A DNA stretch of 64,000 nt from Methylopila jiangsuensis (GTDB lineage Bacteria > Pseudomonadota > Alphaproteobacteria > Rhizobiales > Methylopilaceae), in assembly GCF_027922305.1 (NCBI RefSeq), contig NZ_BSFK01000005.1, positions 744,001-808,000 on the forward strand. The letters are read 5' to 3'. The notes beneath the pieces are model-generated. The model worked only from the letters and a program-made list of their open reading frames with translations. It made no database searches and had not been told where the DNA came from. The position numbers and the translations under genes are program-made. Shown here piece after piece: positions 1 through 9,179 of this stretch. Numbering within the stretch: the stretch's first letter is position 1; every line of letters begins with the position of its first letter.

Positions 1-1024
1 AGCGGCGACGGGGCTGCTCGGAGCGCCGCTGCTGATGGCGCTCGCCGCCCGCATGCGCCGTCCGTCGCTGACGCTTGCGCCGCTTTCAGCGCCGCCCCGG
101 CGACGGCGTCCCCAGTGGGGCGCCTTGCTCGTCGCCGCCCTCGCCGCTCTGGCCGTGGCGCTCGTCGTCGAGCGCACGGCGGACGGTTGGACCCTGGCGA
201 CGCTGGATCAGGCGTTCGACTATCGCGTCCCGCGCTCCCTCGCGGCGTTCGGCGCGGGGATGGCCGTCGCTGTCGCGGGCGCGTTGCTGCAGCGCATGAC
301 CGGAAACGCCATGGCGAGCCCCGATATGATCGGCGTGAGCGCCGGCGCCGCCTTGGGGTTCCTCGCCTTGCTCTACGTCGCGCCCATGGCGGGCGCAGGC
401 GCTCAACTCGTCGCGGGCGGTCTCGGCGCGGGCGTCGCTGCCGTCTGGGCGCTGAAAGGGGTTGGGCGCGGAGCCCCGCCGGAGCAACCTCTTCTGCTGG
501 GCGTCGGCGTCGCGTCAGCCTTCACGGGCGTCGTCTCGTTCCTGCTGGCGAGCGGCGATCCGCGCATGGCGCTCGCCGTCACCTGGCTCAGCGGCTCCAC
601 CTACCAGGCGGACGCAAGTCGAGCGCTTGTCATCATCGTCGTGGCGGCAGGCGGCCTCGCGGCGGCGCTCGCTCTCGCCCGCCCGCTGCAGTTGCTGCCG
701 CTCGGATCGGTCGCGCGCTCATCCGGCTTGCGCGTCGGCCAGGCGCAGGCGCTGACGCTCGCGCTCTCCAGCGTCCTCACCGCGGCCGCGACGCTGGTGA
801 TCGGTCCCCTCAGTTTCGTCGGCCTGATCGCTCCCCATGCCGCGCGCAGCGCGGGATGCCGCTCGCCTGCGAGCCTGCTCGCAGGATCGGCCCTCATCGG
901 CGGCGCCCTCCTCGCCGCCGCGGACTGGATCGGACGGGTCGCGCTGTTCCCCTATGAGGTTCCCGCGGGCGTCATCGCCATGCTCCTCGGAGGCGCCGCG
1001 GCGCTCGTCGCTCTTTCGCGGTGA
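1..1024 (+). CDS. fhuB: FhuB-type siderophore ABC transporter permease (5' end outside window)
   Basis: The reading frame is already open at base 2, so the start lies left of the window; 340 C-terminal residues are visible. The first visible residues resemble the end of a first FecCD permease half, and a second complete FecCD half follows. This includes a motif resembling QRMTGNxMASP, typical of the C-terminal half of double-length FhuB proteins. About nine hydrophobic segments are present, and the loop with the GPLSFVGLIAPH motif is the expected coupling site for the ATPase. The family moves ferric hydroxamate siderophores across the inner membrane together with FhuC and FhuD, which would lie off the left edge. 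The double-length assignment is inferred from the residual N-terminal piece. Confidence 0.85.
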   Translation, partial: AATGLLGAPLLMALAARMRRPSLTLAPLSAPPRRRRPQWGALLVAALAALAVALVVERTADGWTLATLDQAFDYRVPRSLAAFGAGMAVAVAGALLQRMTGNAMASPDMIGVSAGAALGFLALLYVAPMAGAGAQLVAGGLGAGVAAVWALKGVGRGAPPEQPLLLGVGVASAFTGVVSFLLASGDPRMALAVTWLSGSTYQADASRALVIIVVAAGGLAAALALARPLQLLPLGSVARSSGLRVGQAQALTLALSSVLTAAATLVIGPLSFVGLIAPHAARSAGCRSPASLLAGSALIGGALLAAADWIGRVALFPYEVPAGVIAMLLGGAAALVALSR

Positions 1025-1059
1025 CGCGGCGGTGACCGCCGACGAAGCAAGCCCATACG

Positions 1060-1302
1060 CGGGAGGCTGTGGCTCAACGACGGCTCGCGCCTGCGGCTTC
1101 GTCCGAAGCGACCCAATCACGTTGGTCCTACGACTTCGTCGAGGATCGAACCCACGGCGGCCACACGTTCAGGATGCTCAGCGTGACAAACCAGTTCACG
1201 CGCGAATGCATCGCCATCCGGATCGGGCGGAGGCCCCGGTCGACCGACGTCATCGACGTCCTGTCGGACCTGTTCATCCTGCGCGGCGCGCCCAACGCGC
1301 AT
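1060..1302 (+). pseudogene. IS3-family transposase (OrfB) remnant, frameshifted
   Basis: Two frames together give the start of an IS3-family integrase-type transposase catalytic domain. Bases about 1062-1120 encode RLWLNDGSRLRLRPKRPNH, and bases 1124-1295 in another frame encode SYDFVEDRTHGGHTFRML, then TRECIAIRI and a STDVIDVLSDLFILRGAP stretch. One missing base near 1121-1124 (expected CAC-GTN-TGG) separates the frames. The first catalytic Asp region is present. The second Asp (RSDNGPEF region) and the Glu are gone, because the sequence changes to an unrelated IS5-type fragment at about 1302. No OrfA or inverted repeats were recognised. This is a dead fragment. Confidence 0.85.
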
Positions 1303-1486
1303 AGCGGTTGCAGATCGTCCTGGAGGGACCGTGCCGGGACGGGACGTCCCGCCAGCCGGACCCGGTTTTCAGGATGTGCAGGACGCCCGAGATCAGCGCC
1401 GCCGGTCATCGACCCTGGCTTGCCCGGCGGATGCGGCTCCAGCGCCGACCACGCTTCGTCCGGGAGCCAGAACGGATCGCTCAGGA
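1303..1486 (-). pseudogene. IS5-family (DUF4096-type) transposase N-terminal remnant, frameshifted
   Basis: Read on the minus strand from about 1483 the sequence encodes SDPFWLPDEAWSALEPHPP, the characteristic start of IS5-family IS427-type transposases. After a frame change near 1400 it continues as LISGVLHILKTGSGWRDVPS and then RHGPSRTICNRYA. The frame ends against the IS3 remnant at about 1302, so only the N-terminal DUF4096-like helical region survives and the DDE domain is absent. The two remnants point toward each other and abut. This suggests one element landed in the other, or that a deletion joined them. Confidence 0.85.
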
Positions 1487-2072
1487 CACCCTCCAGTCGC
1501 GGCGAAACTCAACGCCGAACGGAATCAGACCAAAGCGCCAGACAGTTGATTGGGTCCCCACCGCATGTAGGGGACAGTCTCTCACGCCAGACGGATTCTG
1601 GCGATCCACGACATTTTTGTCGCCGCCGAGAAGCCTGACTATAATTCCCGCGCAAATCACATTCTTCCGATTCGGAACATACAGAGACAGCTATCATTCC
1701 GGGCGATAGTCAAGACAACCAATTCTTTTACACTTTGATTATCAAGTATGAGCGTTCGTCAGCCGTAAATTGTACACCTCTGGGCGAGAATAATCGCTTT
1801 ACTGATCTCCCTCAGAGCGGTGAAAGAGGTCCGGGTGAGATCAATTCGTAGGCGACGGCCTCCACCACCACTTCCATGACGGATCGTCGAACCTGCGCCG
1901 GGCAAGGTGGCAGGGCCACGCCCTAAAGAGCCGGGCCCGTTCTCGCGTTAGCGTTGGACAGGCCCCACCGTCTCATGCGTTGACCACAGGCCGGGCTTGG
2001 CGGATGTCTTGGTCGTCCGCAGGCAGCCGATGCTCACTCCGCGCGACGTCCAGATAAGGCAAGGGAGGCGAC
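1487..2072. other. Gene-free stretch with an AT-rich island
   Basis: No coding sequence is convincing here. Bases about 1600-1830 are markedly richer in A+T than the rest of the window, which suggests foreign or decayed DNA left with the adjacent IS remnants. A small palindrome, TTGATTATCAA, lies at 1735-1745. From about 1830 the composition returns to the local norm. A purine-rich Shine-Dalgarno (AAGGGAGG, 2061-2068) precedes the next gene. Confidence 0.6.
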
Positions 2073-2741
2073 GTGGAGTTCATCGCCAACGCGATCAAAT
2101 ATGTGCCGGTGATCACGCTCGGCCTGCTGCCGATCATGAACCCGCTCAGCACCATCCCGCTGTTTCTGGCGCTGACCAAGCGCATGGCGCCGCACTGGCG
2201 GGCGCGGCAGGCGCGCCTCGCCTGTCTTTACGCCTTCCTGATCCTCGCGGCGTTCCTGTTCCTCGGCAACGGCATCATCGCGCTGTTCGGCATTTCGCTA
2301 CCGGGCATCCGCATCGCCGGCGGGCTCATCATCATGGTGCTCGCCTTCCGCATGCTGTTTTCCGGACAGGGGCAGGAAGAGCCTCTGGAGGAGGGCGACG
2401 CGGAGGAGATCAAGCACGCCGAGCTGGACTTCTCGTTCTCGCCGCTCGCCATGCCGAGCCTCGCCGGCCCCGGCTCCATCGCAGTGGTGATGAGCTACGG
2501 CTCGCAGATCCCCGAAGGCCACTCCATCGACGGGCACGTCATCGTGCTGGTCGGCATCGCGCTGACGGTGCTGGTCGCCTATGTGGCGCTGATCTTCTCG
2601 AACTGGATCGCGAGGTTCCTCGGCGAGCACGGCATCCAGGCCATCACCAAGATCATGGGCTTTCTGCTCACCTGCGTCGCCGTGCAGTTCATCGCATCCG
2701 GCGTTCGCGAGTTCGTGGTGAGCTTTAGCGGCGCGTCCTGA
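2073..2741 (+). CDS. MarC family integral membrane protein
   Basis: This 222-residue protein starts with GTG, four bases after an AAGGGAGG ribosome site. It has about six hydrophobic segments, with the family-typical early block GLLPIMNPLSTIPLFLAL and the AGGLIIMVLAFRMLF segment. An acidic loop (EEPLEEGDAEEIKHAE, about residues 108-123) precedes a second MPSLAGPGSIAVV block, as in other MarC/YhgN proteins. The length is normal. The family's substrate is not established, and the historical link to multiple antibiotic resistance is not supported for most members. It has no obvious operon partner: the next gene converges on it. Confidence 0.9.
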   Translation: MEFIANAIKYVPVITLGLLPIMNPLSTIPLFLALTKRMAPHWRARQARLACLYAFLILAAFLFLGNGIIALFGISLPGIRIAGGLIIMVLAFRMLFSGQGQEEPLEEGDAEEIKHAELDFSFSPLAMPSLAGPGSIAVVMSYGSQIPEGHSIDGHVIVLVGIALTVLVAYVALIFSNWIARFLGEHGIQAITKIMGFLLTCVAVQFIASGVREFVVSFSGAS

Positions 2742-2832
2742 AGCGGTGGTTGAGGCGGCTCCCGTGTTGTCCGCCGTCGTTTTGCGGGAGCCGCCTCGGC
2801 CGCAGCCACGGACCCAACCTCGCGGCGCATGG

Positions 2833-2848
2833 TTAACAGATGATTAAC
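2833..2848. promoter_or_regulatory. CtrA-like box TTAA-N7-TTAAC
   Basis: The sequence TTAACAGATGATTAAC matches the full CtrA consensus (TTAA, seven bases, TTAAC) exactly. It lies between the convergent 3' ends of the MarC gene (2741) and parC (2860), so it is not at an obvious promoter. It could be fortuitous. Confidence 0.35.
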
Positions 2849-2859
2849 AGGCGCCCCGG

Positions 2860-5103
2860 CTACCCGCCGAACCTGTTCTTCGCCGAGAAGCCCCGCGGCG
2901 GAAGGCGGCCGGATTCGGCGCGGTTGCCGAGCCAGTCGCGCAGGTCCTCGCTCTTCAGCGACCAGGTGGCGCCGCTGTTGGTGACGAAGCTGAACCCCTC
3001 CGCCAGCGTGAACACCTTCACGTCCGACACGCCGCCGTCCTTGTAGCGCTGCAGCCGCACGCCGCGGCCGCGCGCCATCTCCGCCACCTGCGCCAGCGGG
3101 AACAGCAGCAGCTTGCGGTTCTCGCCCACGATCGCCACCGTGTCGCCCTGCGCCGGCGCAAGCCGCAGCAGCGTGACGCCGGGCTCCACGTTGGCCACCT
3201 GACGGCCCTTGCGGGTGGTGGCGAGAAGCTGCTCCTCCGCGACCACGAAGCCCCGCGCGTCGCTGGACACCACCAGCCGCCGCGCGCCCGGAACATGGGC
3301 GAACACGTCCACGATCTCGGCGCCCTCGTCCATGTCGACCATCAGGCGGATCGGCTCGCCCGCCCCTCGCCCGCCGGGCAGCTTCGCGGCGTCGAGCGTG
3401 AAGGTCTTGCCGGTGCTGGCGGCCACGATCAGCTTGGAGGTGGTCTCGGCGTGGAACGACAGCTTCAGCGCGTCGTCCGCCTTGAAGGTCAGGCCGGAGA
3501 CGTCGGCGATGTGGCCCTTGAGCGCGCGGATCCAGCCCTTTTCGGACACCACCACGGTGACCGGCTCGCGCTCCACCAGCGCCTCGGCCATGGCCTCCGC
3601 GGCGCCGTCCGGCGGGCGCTCGAAGCTGGTGCGGCGCTTGCCCAGCGGAGTGTCCGGCCCGAAGGTCTTGGCGAGCCCGTCCAGCTCCCTGCCCACGCGC
3701 TTCCACTGGCGGGCCTCGGAGCCGAGCAGCGCGCGCAGCTCTTCGCCCTCCTTCGTCAGCTTGTCGTGCTCGCGCCGGATCTCGATCTCCTCGAGCTTGG
3801 CGAGCGAGCGCAGCCGCATGTTGAGAATGGCGTCGGCCTGGGTCTCGGTCAGGGCGAAGGCGGCGATCAGGTCGGCCTTGGGATCGTCCGCCTGCCGGAC
3901 GATGCGGATCACCTCGTCCACGTTGAGGAAGGCGATCAGCAGGCCGTCGAGGATCTCCAGCCGCCGCACGATGGCGTCCAGCCGATGCTGGGAGCGGCGC
4001 TGGATCACCTCGCGCCGGTGGTCGAGCCACTGGCGCAGCGCGTCCTTGAGGCCGAGCACCATGGGCGTCTGGCCGCGCACCAGCACGTTCATGTTGAGCG
4101 GGATGCGGCTTTCAAGCTCGGTCAGCTTGAACAGTTGCTCCATCATCACCACGGGGTCCACCGTGCGGGCCCGCGGCTCGATCACGAGGCGCACGTCCTC
4201 GGTGGACTCGTCGCGCACGTCCGCCACCAGCGGCAGCTTGCGCTCGTTGATCAGCTCGGCGATGCGCTCCACCAGCCGGCTTTTGGGCACGAGGTAGGGA
4301 ATTTCGGTGACGACCGCGATCCAGGTTCCCCGGCCCTGATCCTCCACCGCCCAGCGGGCGCGGGTGCGGAAACCGCCGCGGCCGGTGCGGTAGGCCTCCG
4401 CGATCACCGAGGGGCTGTCCACCACCACGCCGCCGGTGGGGAAGTCGGGTCCCTGCACATGGGCGAGCAGCGCGTCGGTGTCCGCCGCCGGGTCGGCCAG
4501 CAGCGCCTTCGCCGCCGCCACCAGCTCCGCCACGTTGTGCGGCGGGATGGAGGTGGCCATGCCCACCGCGATGCCCTGGCTGCCGTTCGCCAGCAGGTTG
4601 GGGAAGGCGCCCGGCAGGACGATCGGCTCCTTCTCCGTGCCGTCGTAGGTGGCGCGGTAGTCCACCGCGTCCTCGTCCAGCCCGTCCAGCAGCAGGCGCG
4701 CCACCTCGGTCAGCCGCGCCTCGGTGTAGCGCATGGCCGCGGCGTTATCGCCGTCGATGTTGCCGAAGTTGCCCTGCCCCTCCACCAGGGGCCAGCGCTG
4801 GGCGAAATCCTGCGCCAGCCGCACCAGCGCGTCATAGACCGACTGGTCGCCGTGGGGGTGGTACTTGCCGATGGTGTCGCCCACCACGCGGGCGCATTTC
4901 TTGAACGCCGCGCCGGGGTCGAGCTTCAGCTCGCGCATGGCCCACAGCACCCGGCGATGCACCGGCTTCAGCCCGTCGCGCACGTCGGGCAGCGCCCGCT
5001 GGGTGATGGTGGAGAGCGCGTAGGCGAGATAGCGCTCCTCCAGCGCCGACCGGAGTTCGACGGGCAGGACGCCGTCCTGCGGCGGAGGGGCGATGTCGCT
5101 CAT
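2860..5103 (-). CDS. parC: DNA topoisomerase IV subunit A
   Basis: This 747-residue type IIA topoisomerase A subunit, with ParE, decatenates daughter chromosomes. The N-terminal breakage-reunion domain contains the block around [19 protein letters not shown] and the catalytic [10 protein letters not shown] with Tyr126. The quinolone-resistance region reads [12 protein letters not shown] (81-92), so Gln87 stands where E. coli ParC has Ser80, and Asp91 where it has Glu84. The C-terminal part carries the blade-like repeats (for example [10 protein letters not shown]). The length fits ParC rather than GyrA, and there is no acidic GyrA-type tail. The gene is divergent from the LLM oxidoreductase and convergent with the MarC gene. 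Confidence 0.95.
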   Translation of the reverse strand: MSDIAPPPQDGVLPVELRSALEERYLAYALSTITQRALPDVRDGLKPVHRRVLWAMRELKLDPGAAFKKCARVVGDTIGKYHPHGDQSVYDALVRLAQDFAQRWPLVEGQGNFGNIDGDNAAAMRYTEARLTEVARLLLDGLDEDAVDYRATYDGTEKEPIVLPGAFPNLLANGSQGIAVGMATSIPPHNVAELVAAAKALLADPAADTDALLAHVQGPDFPTGGVVVDSPSVIAEAYRTGRGGFRTRARWAVEDQGRGTWIAVVTEIPYLVPKSRLVERIAELINERKLPLVADVRDESTEDVRLVIEPRARTVDPVVMMEQLFKLTELESRIPLNMNVLVRGQTPMVLGLKDALRQWLDHRREVIQRRSQHRLDAIVRRLEILDGLLIAFLNVDEVIRIVRQADDPKADLIAAFALTETQADAILNMRLRSLAKLEEIEIRREHDKLTKEGEELRALLGSEARQWKRVGRELDGLAKTFGPDTPLGKRRTSFERPPDGAAEAMAEALVEREPVTVVVSEKGWIRALKGHIADVSGLTFKADDALKLSFHAETTSKLIVAASTGKTFTLDAAKLPGGRGAGEPIRLMVDMDEGAEIVDVFAHVPGARRLVVSSDARGFVVAEEQLLATTRKGRQVANVEPGVTLLRLAPAQGDTVAIVGENRKLLLFPLAQVAEMARGRGVRLQRYKDGGVSDVKVFTLAEGFSFVTNSGATWSLKSEDLRDWLGNRAESGRLPPRGFSAKNRFGG

Positions 5104-5258
5104 GGCTTCCGACGTACTCCGCGCGGGCGATTCGGCGCAAGAACCTCTTGGGGCCTGTGGCTGAGGCGCATGGCCGCCCCGCGTTCGGGGCCTTGTCCGG
5201 GCGCGTGGGACGCACGACTTGGACAGGCGACACCGTAACGACTTCCGAGGTCTCTTCG

Positions 5259-6272
5259 ATGACCGCTCTGTCCGTTCTCGACCTCGCCTTCATTCCCGAA
5301 GGCGGGGACGCCGCAGACGCCCTCGACCGCTCGCTGGAGCTGGCGCGCCGGGTCGAGGCGCTGGGGTACACCCGCTTCTGGCTCGCCGAGCACCACAACA
5401 TGGTCGGCATCGCCTCCGCCGCCACCGCCGTGGTCATCGGCCATGTGGCGGCCGGCACCTCCACCATCCGGGTCGGTGCCGGAGGCGTGATGCTGCCGAA
5501 CCACGCGCCGCTCGTGATCGCCGAGCAGTTCGGGACCCTCGCGACGCTGTTCCCCGGCCGCATCGACCTCGGCCTCGGCCGCGCGCCCGGCACCGACCAG
5601 CAGACGCTGCGCGCGCTGCGCCGGGACATGACCTCCGCCGACGCCTTTCCGCAGGACGTGCTGGAGCTGCAGACGCTGCTCGGCCCGCTGGACGAGGGCC
5701 GCCGGGTGCAGGCGGTTCCGGGCACGGGAACCAACGTGCCGCTCTGGATCCTCGGCTCCAGCCTGTTCGGCGCCCAGCTCGCCGCGGCGCTCGGCCTGCC
5801 TTACGCCTTCGCCTCCCACTTCGCGCCGGATTCCCTCGATCCGGCGCTGCGCGCCTATCGCGAGCGGTTCCAGCCTTCCGCCCAGCTCGACCGTCCCTAT
5901 GCGGCCGTCGGCGTCAACGTGATCGCGGCGGACACGGACGCGGAGGCGCGGAGGCTGTTCACCAGCGCCCAGCAGAGCTTCACCCGGCTGTTCCGGGGAA
6001 CCCGCGGCCTGCTGCCGCCGCCGCTGGACGACATCGACGGCTTCTGGAGCGAGCGCGAGAAGGCGCAGGTGTCGCACATGCTGTCCTGCTCCATCGTGGG
6101 CGGGCCGAAGACGGTGCGCGAGGGGCTGGAGCGGCTGAGCGAGCGCACCGGGGCCGACGAGTTCATCGTCGCCGCCGCCATCTGGGACCGGGAGGCGCGG
6201 CTGCGCTCCTACGACATCCTGGCGGACGCGGGCGGCCTCGCGGCCAGGCCCCGGCTGAGAGCCTGCGGCTAG
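5259..6272 (+). CDS. LLM-class (luciferase-like) flavin-dependent oxidoreductase
   Basis: The 337-residue protein belongs to the bacterial luciferase-like monooxygenase superfamily, in the YhbW-like group. The N-terminal strand [11 protein letters not shown], the [12 protein letters not shown] block (about residues 44-55), the [17 protein letters not shown] block and [16 protein letters not shown] are the family landmarks of an F420/FMN TIM barrel. An upstream in-frame start at 5148 exists, but family alignment starts at [11 protein letters not shown], so 5259 was chosen. The physiological substrate is unknown. The stop codon overlaps the convergent recO stop by four bases. Confidence 0.88.
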   Translation: MTALSVLDLAFIPEGGDAADALDRSLELARRVEALGYTRFWLAEHHNMVGIASAATAVVIGHVAAGTSTIRVGAGGVMLPNHAPLVIAEQFGTLATLFPGRIDLGLGRAPGTDQQTLRALRRDMTSADAFPQDVLELQTLLGPLDEGRRVQAVPGTGTNVPLWILGSSLFGAQLAAALGLPYAFASHFAPDSLDPALRAYRERFQPSAQLDRPYAAVGVNVIAADTDAEARRLFTSAQQSFTRLFRGTRGLLPPPLDDIDGFWSEREKAQVSHMLSCSIVGGPKTVREGLERLSERTGADEFIVAAAIWDREARLRSYDILADAGGLAARPRLRACG

Positions 6273-6994
6273 GCTTTCGCCAGCGCCGCAAGGTAGGCCG
6301 CGCGGGCGTCGGGGGGCTTGAGGCCGCGCGGCTCCCACACCCATGCGTTGAGAAAATGCCCGGTGATGGCGAAGGCCGCGGCCACGTCGTCCCGGGTCGG
6401 CGCGGCGTTGGCGCCGGAAAGGTGCAGGAACGGCGGCAGCGGGAACAGGCGCGCCGCGTAAGGCGCGCCCGCCTCGCGGCCCACCGCCCGGCCCGATTTC
6501 GGCGACACGTAAGCGAGGTCGTCGCGCGCGCCGGTGGCGGCGCAGGCCGTGAGGTCGAGCCCGAAGCCGAGTTCGGACAGGGTCGCAAGCTCCAGCCGCG
6601 CCAGCAGCGCCGGCGCCGCCTGAGGGTCGTGCAGGCGGTCGGCCACCACCGTCGCCACGTCGTAGAGGGTTTCATGCGGCTCGCGCTCCGCCAGCAGGCG
6701 CAGCAGCCCCGCCAGATGCAGCACGCCATGGAGCGAGGCCGCCGCCTCCATCAGCCGCCCCGCGCGCGCGGCGACGGGCTCCACCGCGAAGGCGCCGAGA
6801 TGGTCCTCCAGCCGGGCGCGCCAGGTGACGCCGACGGTGTTCCCCGGCTGCAGCGCCGGCCGCAGCCGGTGGGAGCGCCCGCCCCGCACCAGCCCGAGGT
6901 GCCGGCCATGGCCGCGGGTGAACAGCTCCAGCACCACGGAGGTCTCGCCGTGGCGGCGCCCCCCCAGGATCAGCCCGTCGTCGGTCCACTGCAT
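6269..6994 (-). CDS. recO: DNA repair protein RecO
   Basis: This 241-residue RecO acts with RecF and RecR to load RecA on SSB-coated single strands. The N-terminal OB fold starts with [17 protein letters not shown], followed by the basic [10 protein letters not shown] segment. A helical domain follows, containing the [16 protein letters not shown] region and the late FPLPPFLHL motif common in alphaproteobacterial RecO. The usual zinc cysteines are not evident, as in many members. The usual era-recO adjacency is not seen here, since the genes on either side face away or converge. Confidence 0.93.
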   Translation of the reverse strand: MQWTDDGLILGGRRHGETSVVLELFTRGHGRHLGLVRGGRSHRLRPALQPGNTVGVTWRARLEDHLGAFAVEPVAARAGRLMEAAASLHGVLHLAGLLRLLAEREPHETLYDVATVVADRLHDPQAAPALLARLELATLSELGFGLDLTACAATGARDDLAYVSPKSGRAVGREAGAPYAARLFPLPPFLHLSGANAAPTRDDVAAAFAITGHFLNAWVWEPRGLKPPDARAAYLAALAKA

Positions 6995-7119
6995 GGCCGC
7001 ACCATGGCGCCGCGAACGATCCGCGTCACGATTCGGAAAGCACGGCGCCGGGCGCTCGAACCTGATGCTGCGGCGCAGTATGAAGGAGGCGCCGTTTTTC
7101 CCGCTGAAGGAGTTCCGCC

Positions 7120-8025
7120 ATGACCGCCGCCCGCGAACAGCATGTGCTGAAGGTCTCCATCGCGGCGACGGTGCTGATCGGCGCGATCGGCGTCGCGTTC
7201 GGCATGCTGTCCGGCTCGCTGTCCATCCTGTTCGACGGCGTGTTCGGCGCGCTGGACGCGGCCATGACCGGGCTGTCGCTGCTGGTGTCGCGGCTGATCG
7301 CCCGCGAGGCGAGCCAGCGGTTCCAGATGGGGTTCTGGCATCTGGAGCCGCTGGTGCTGGCGGTGAACGGGGGCCTGCTCACCGTCATCTGCTTCTACGC
7401 CTTCGTCAGCTCCGTCACGGCGCTGTTCTCCGGCGGGCACGAGCTCGCCTTCGACTGGGCGCTGATCTACGCCTGCGTGGTCACGGCGATCTGCTTCGGC
7501 ATGCTGACCTACGTGCGGCGCGCCAACCGGAGCATCGGCTCGGCGCTGATCGCGCTCGACGTCAAGAGCTGGCTGATGAGCTGCCTGATCTCGCTGGCGC
7601 TGCTTCTGGCCTTCGGGCTCGCCTTCCTGCTGTCGCGCGCGGGCTATGAGGACTGGACCCGCTACGCCGACCCCGCCCTGCTCGCGATCCTCACCGCCGG
7701 CCTCATGCCCGCGCCCGCCTCCACCGTGATCGCCGCGGTGAAGGAGATCCTGCTGGTGGCCCCGGAGGACCTGCACCGCGACGTCCGGGAGGCGGCGGAG
7801 GCGGCGGCCGGACGGCACGGCTTCCTCGGCTGCCGCACCTATGTGGCCAAGGTCGGCCGCTCGCGGGTGATCGAGATCTACCTGATCGCGGCGCCCGACC
7901 GGGCGGTGGGATCGTTCGCGGAGCTGGACGCGATCCGCGCCGAGATCGGCGCCGCGATCGGCGGCGAAGGCCGCGACCGCTGGCTCACCATCGCCTTCAC
8001 CGCCGACCCCAAGTGGGCGGACTGA
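7120..8025 (+). CDS. Cation diffusion facilitator family transporter
   Basis: The 301-residue protein has an N-terminal CDF membrane domain of about six segments and a cytoplasmic C-terminal domain of about 90 residues. The first metal-site helix reads LSILFDGVFGALD, keeping the two Asp. The position that is often His is Phe. The second site (SALIALDVKSWLMS) keeps one Asp but lacks the usual second acidic residue. CDF proteins export divalent cations (Zn, Fe, Mn, Co) by proton exchange. The altered ligands make the metal hard to predict. An AAGGAG site at 7084-7089 lies well upstream; GAAGGAG at 7107-7113 sits correctly for this start. Confidence 0.85.
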   Translation: MTAAREQHVLKVSIAATVLIGAIGVAFGMLSGSLSILFDGVFGALDAAMTGLSLLVSRLIAREASQRFQMGFWHLEPLVLAVNGGLLTVICFYAFVSSVTALFSGGHELAFDWALIYACVVTAICFGMLTYVRRANRSIGSALIALDVKSWLMSCLISLALLLAFGLAFLLSRAGYEDWTRYADPALLAILTAGLMPAPASTVIAAVKEILLVAPEDLHRDVREAAEAAAGRHGFLGCRTYVAKVGRSRVIEIYLIAAPDRAVGSFAELDAIRAEIGAAIGGEGRDRWLTIAFTADPKWAD

Positions 8026-8180
8026 GGCGCGGCGGTTTTCAGCAGGTGCGCATATACACCCGAAGAACGGCTTCCGGCGTTTCCCGCGACGGCGCATGAT
8101 CCGAGGCGCGTCCCTCGGGACGCCCCGCCCACCGCCGGCGCCCACGACCGGAGGACGGCGGCATTCGGGAGCGAAACGCC

Positions 8181-8618
8181 ATGACCACCACACTGTCGAT
8201 GGGCGCCGGACGGACCGGCCTCGCCGCTCTCGCCGCGCTGCTGATCCTTGGCGCAGGCCCCGCCAGCGCCGATCCCGCCGGCCAATGGACCACCCCGAAG
8301 GCGCGGGTGAAGATCAGCGACTGCGGCGGCGGCCTCTGCGCCACGGTGATCGCGCTCAACGAGCCCAACGACGCCGACGGCCAGCCCAAGGTCGACCGCA
8401 ACAACCCGGACAAGGCCAAGCAGAACCGGCCGATCATCGGCCTCTCGATCCTCACCGGCATGAAGCCGAGCGGCGACCAGTGGCTCGGGCGGATCTACAA
8501 CCCGGAAGACGGCCGCACCTATAAGGCCTATGTCACCGAACAGGGCGGCGCGCTCAAGGTGCAGGGTTGCGCGCTGGGCGGCCTGGTCTGCAAGACGCAG
8601 GTCTGGAAGCGCGGCTGA
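8181..8618 (+). CDS. Secreted DUF2147 domain protein
   Basis: This 145-residue protein has an N-terminal signal peptide (hydrophobic run around residues 13-27, cleavage near ASA-DP). A DUF2147 domain starting GQWTTPKARVKISDCGGG follows. Family features visible are the early G-W core, the LCATVIALNEPND strand, a lysine-rich middle, and a GRIYNPEDGRTYKAYV block with a closing WKRG. DUF2147 proteins are small periplasmic beta-barrel-like proteins of unknown function. Four cysteines (two in the DCGGGLC region, two near the C-terminus) could pair as disulfides. It is convergent with the marR gene. Confidence 0.88.
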   Translation: MTTTLSMGAGRTGLAALAALLILGAGPASADPAGQWTTPKARVKISDCGGGLCATVIALNEPNDADGQPKVDRNNPDKAKQNRPIIGLSILTGMKPSGDQWLGRIYNPEDGRTYKAYVTEQGGALKVQGCALGGLVCKTQVWKRG

Positions 8619-8631
8619 GCGCCTCCCTCCG

Positions 8632-9078
8632 TCACGCCAGCGCGCCGAGCGCGCTTCGCATGGCCTCGCCGTCGAACGCCTGAAGCCGCGCGTCGATCTC
8701 CGCGTGGGTCGCGCGCCAGATCGGCATGGCGGCGGCGAGCGCCGCGCGGCCGGCGTCGGTGAGCGAAAGCCGCCGGCCGCGCCGGTCGGCGGGATCGACC
8801 GCCGTCGTCAGCAGCCCTCTGCGCTCCAGCGGCTTCAGGTTGGCGGTCAGCGTGGTGCGGTCCATGGCGAGCAGGCTCGCCACGGCCCCGATCGAGGGCG
8901 GCGCCTCCCGGTTCAGGGCGTGCAGCAGCGAGAACTGGCCGCTGGTGAGCCCCGCCGGCTTCAGCGCCTCGTCGAACCGCCGCGCGAGCGCCCGCGCCGC
9001 CCGCTGCGTCGCCAGACACAGGCAATGGTCCTTCACGAACAGCGTGGTTTCGAACGGAACGGCGTCGGCTTTTGACAT
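8632..9078 (-). CDS. MarR family transcriptional regulator
   Basis: The 148-residue protein has a central winged helix-turn-helix (about residues 45-105). The recognition helix region is IGAVASLLAMDRTTLTANLK and the wing contains DPADRRGRRLSLTDAG, the MarR signature. Flanking helices form the dimer. Cys19 and Cys21 near the N-terminus (HCLCLATQR) could be redox or ligand sites, though this is speculation. It is divergent from the double-DUF1428 gene, with an extended palindrome in between. Autorepression and control of that neighbour are the simplest model. Confidence 0.9.
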   Translation of the reverse strand: MSKADAVPFETTLFVKDHCLCLATQRAARALARRFDEALKPAGLTSGQFSLLHALNREAPPSIGAVASLLAMDRTTLTANLKPLERRGLLTTAVDPADRRGRRLSLTDAGRAALAAAMPIWRATHAEIDARLQAFDGEAMRSALGALA

Positions 9079-9083
9079 GGGCT

Positions 9084-9107
9084 AATTATGTTGATATCAA
9101 CTTAATT
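9084..9107. promoter_or_regulatory. Probable MarR operator (24-bp palindrome)
   Basis: The 12-bp core GTTGATATCAAC (9090-9101) is a perfect palindrome. The flanks AATTA and TAATT extend the symmetry to 24 bp with one mismatched pair. It sits 5 bases upstream of the marR start and 73 bases upstream of the DUF1428 gene. This position would let a bound dimer block both promoters. Confidence 0.75.
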
Positions 9108-9179
9108 CGTCAAGCACGAAGTGGGGTCGTCAAACCCACGCAAGCCTCTGGAAACGCGAACAGATCGAGGAGAACCGCA

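Noticed and set aside
1069-1638. A 189-codon plus-strand ORF as a real gene
   Set aside because: Only its first part matches a transposase. The remainder runs anti-sense through an IS5 fragment, so it is a chance read-through of two remnants.
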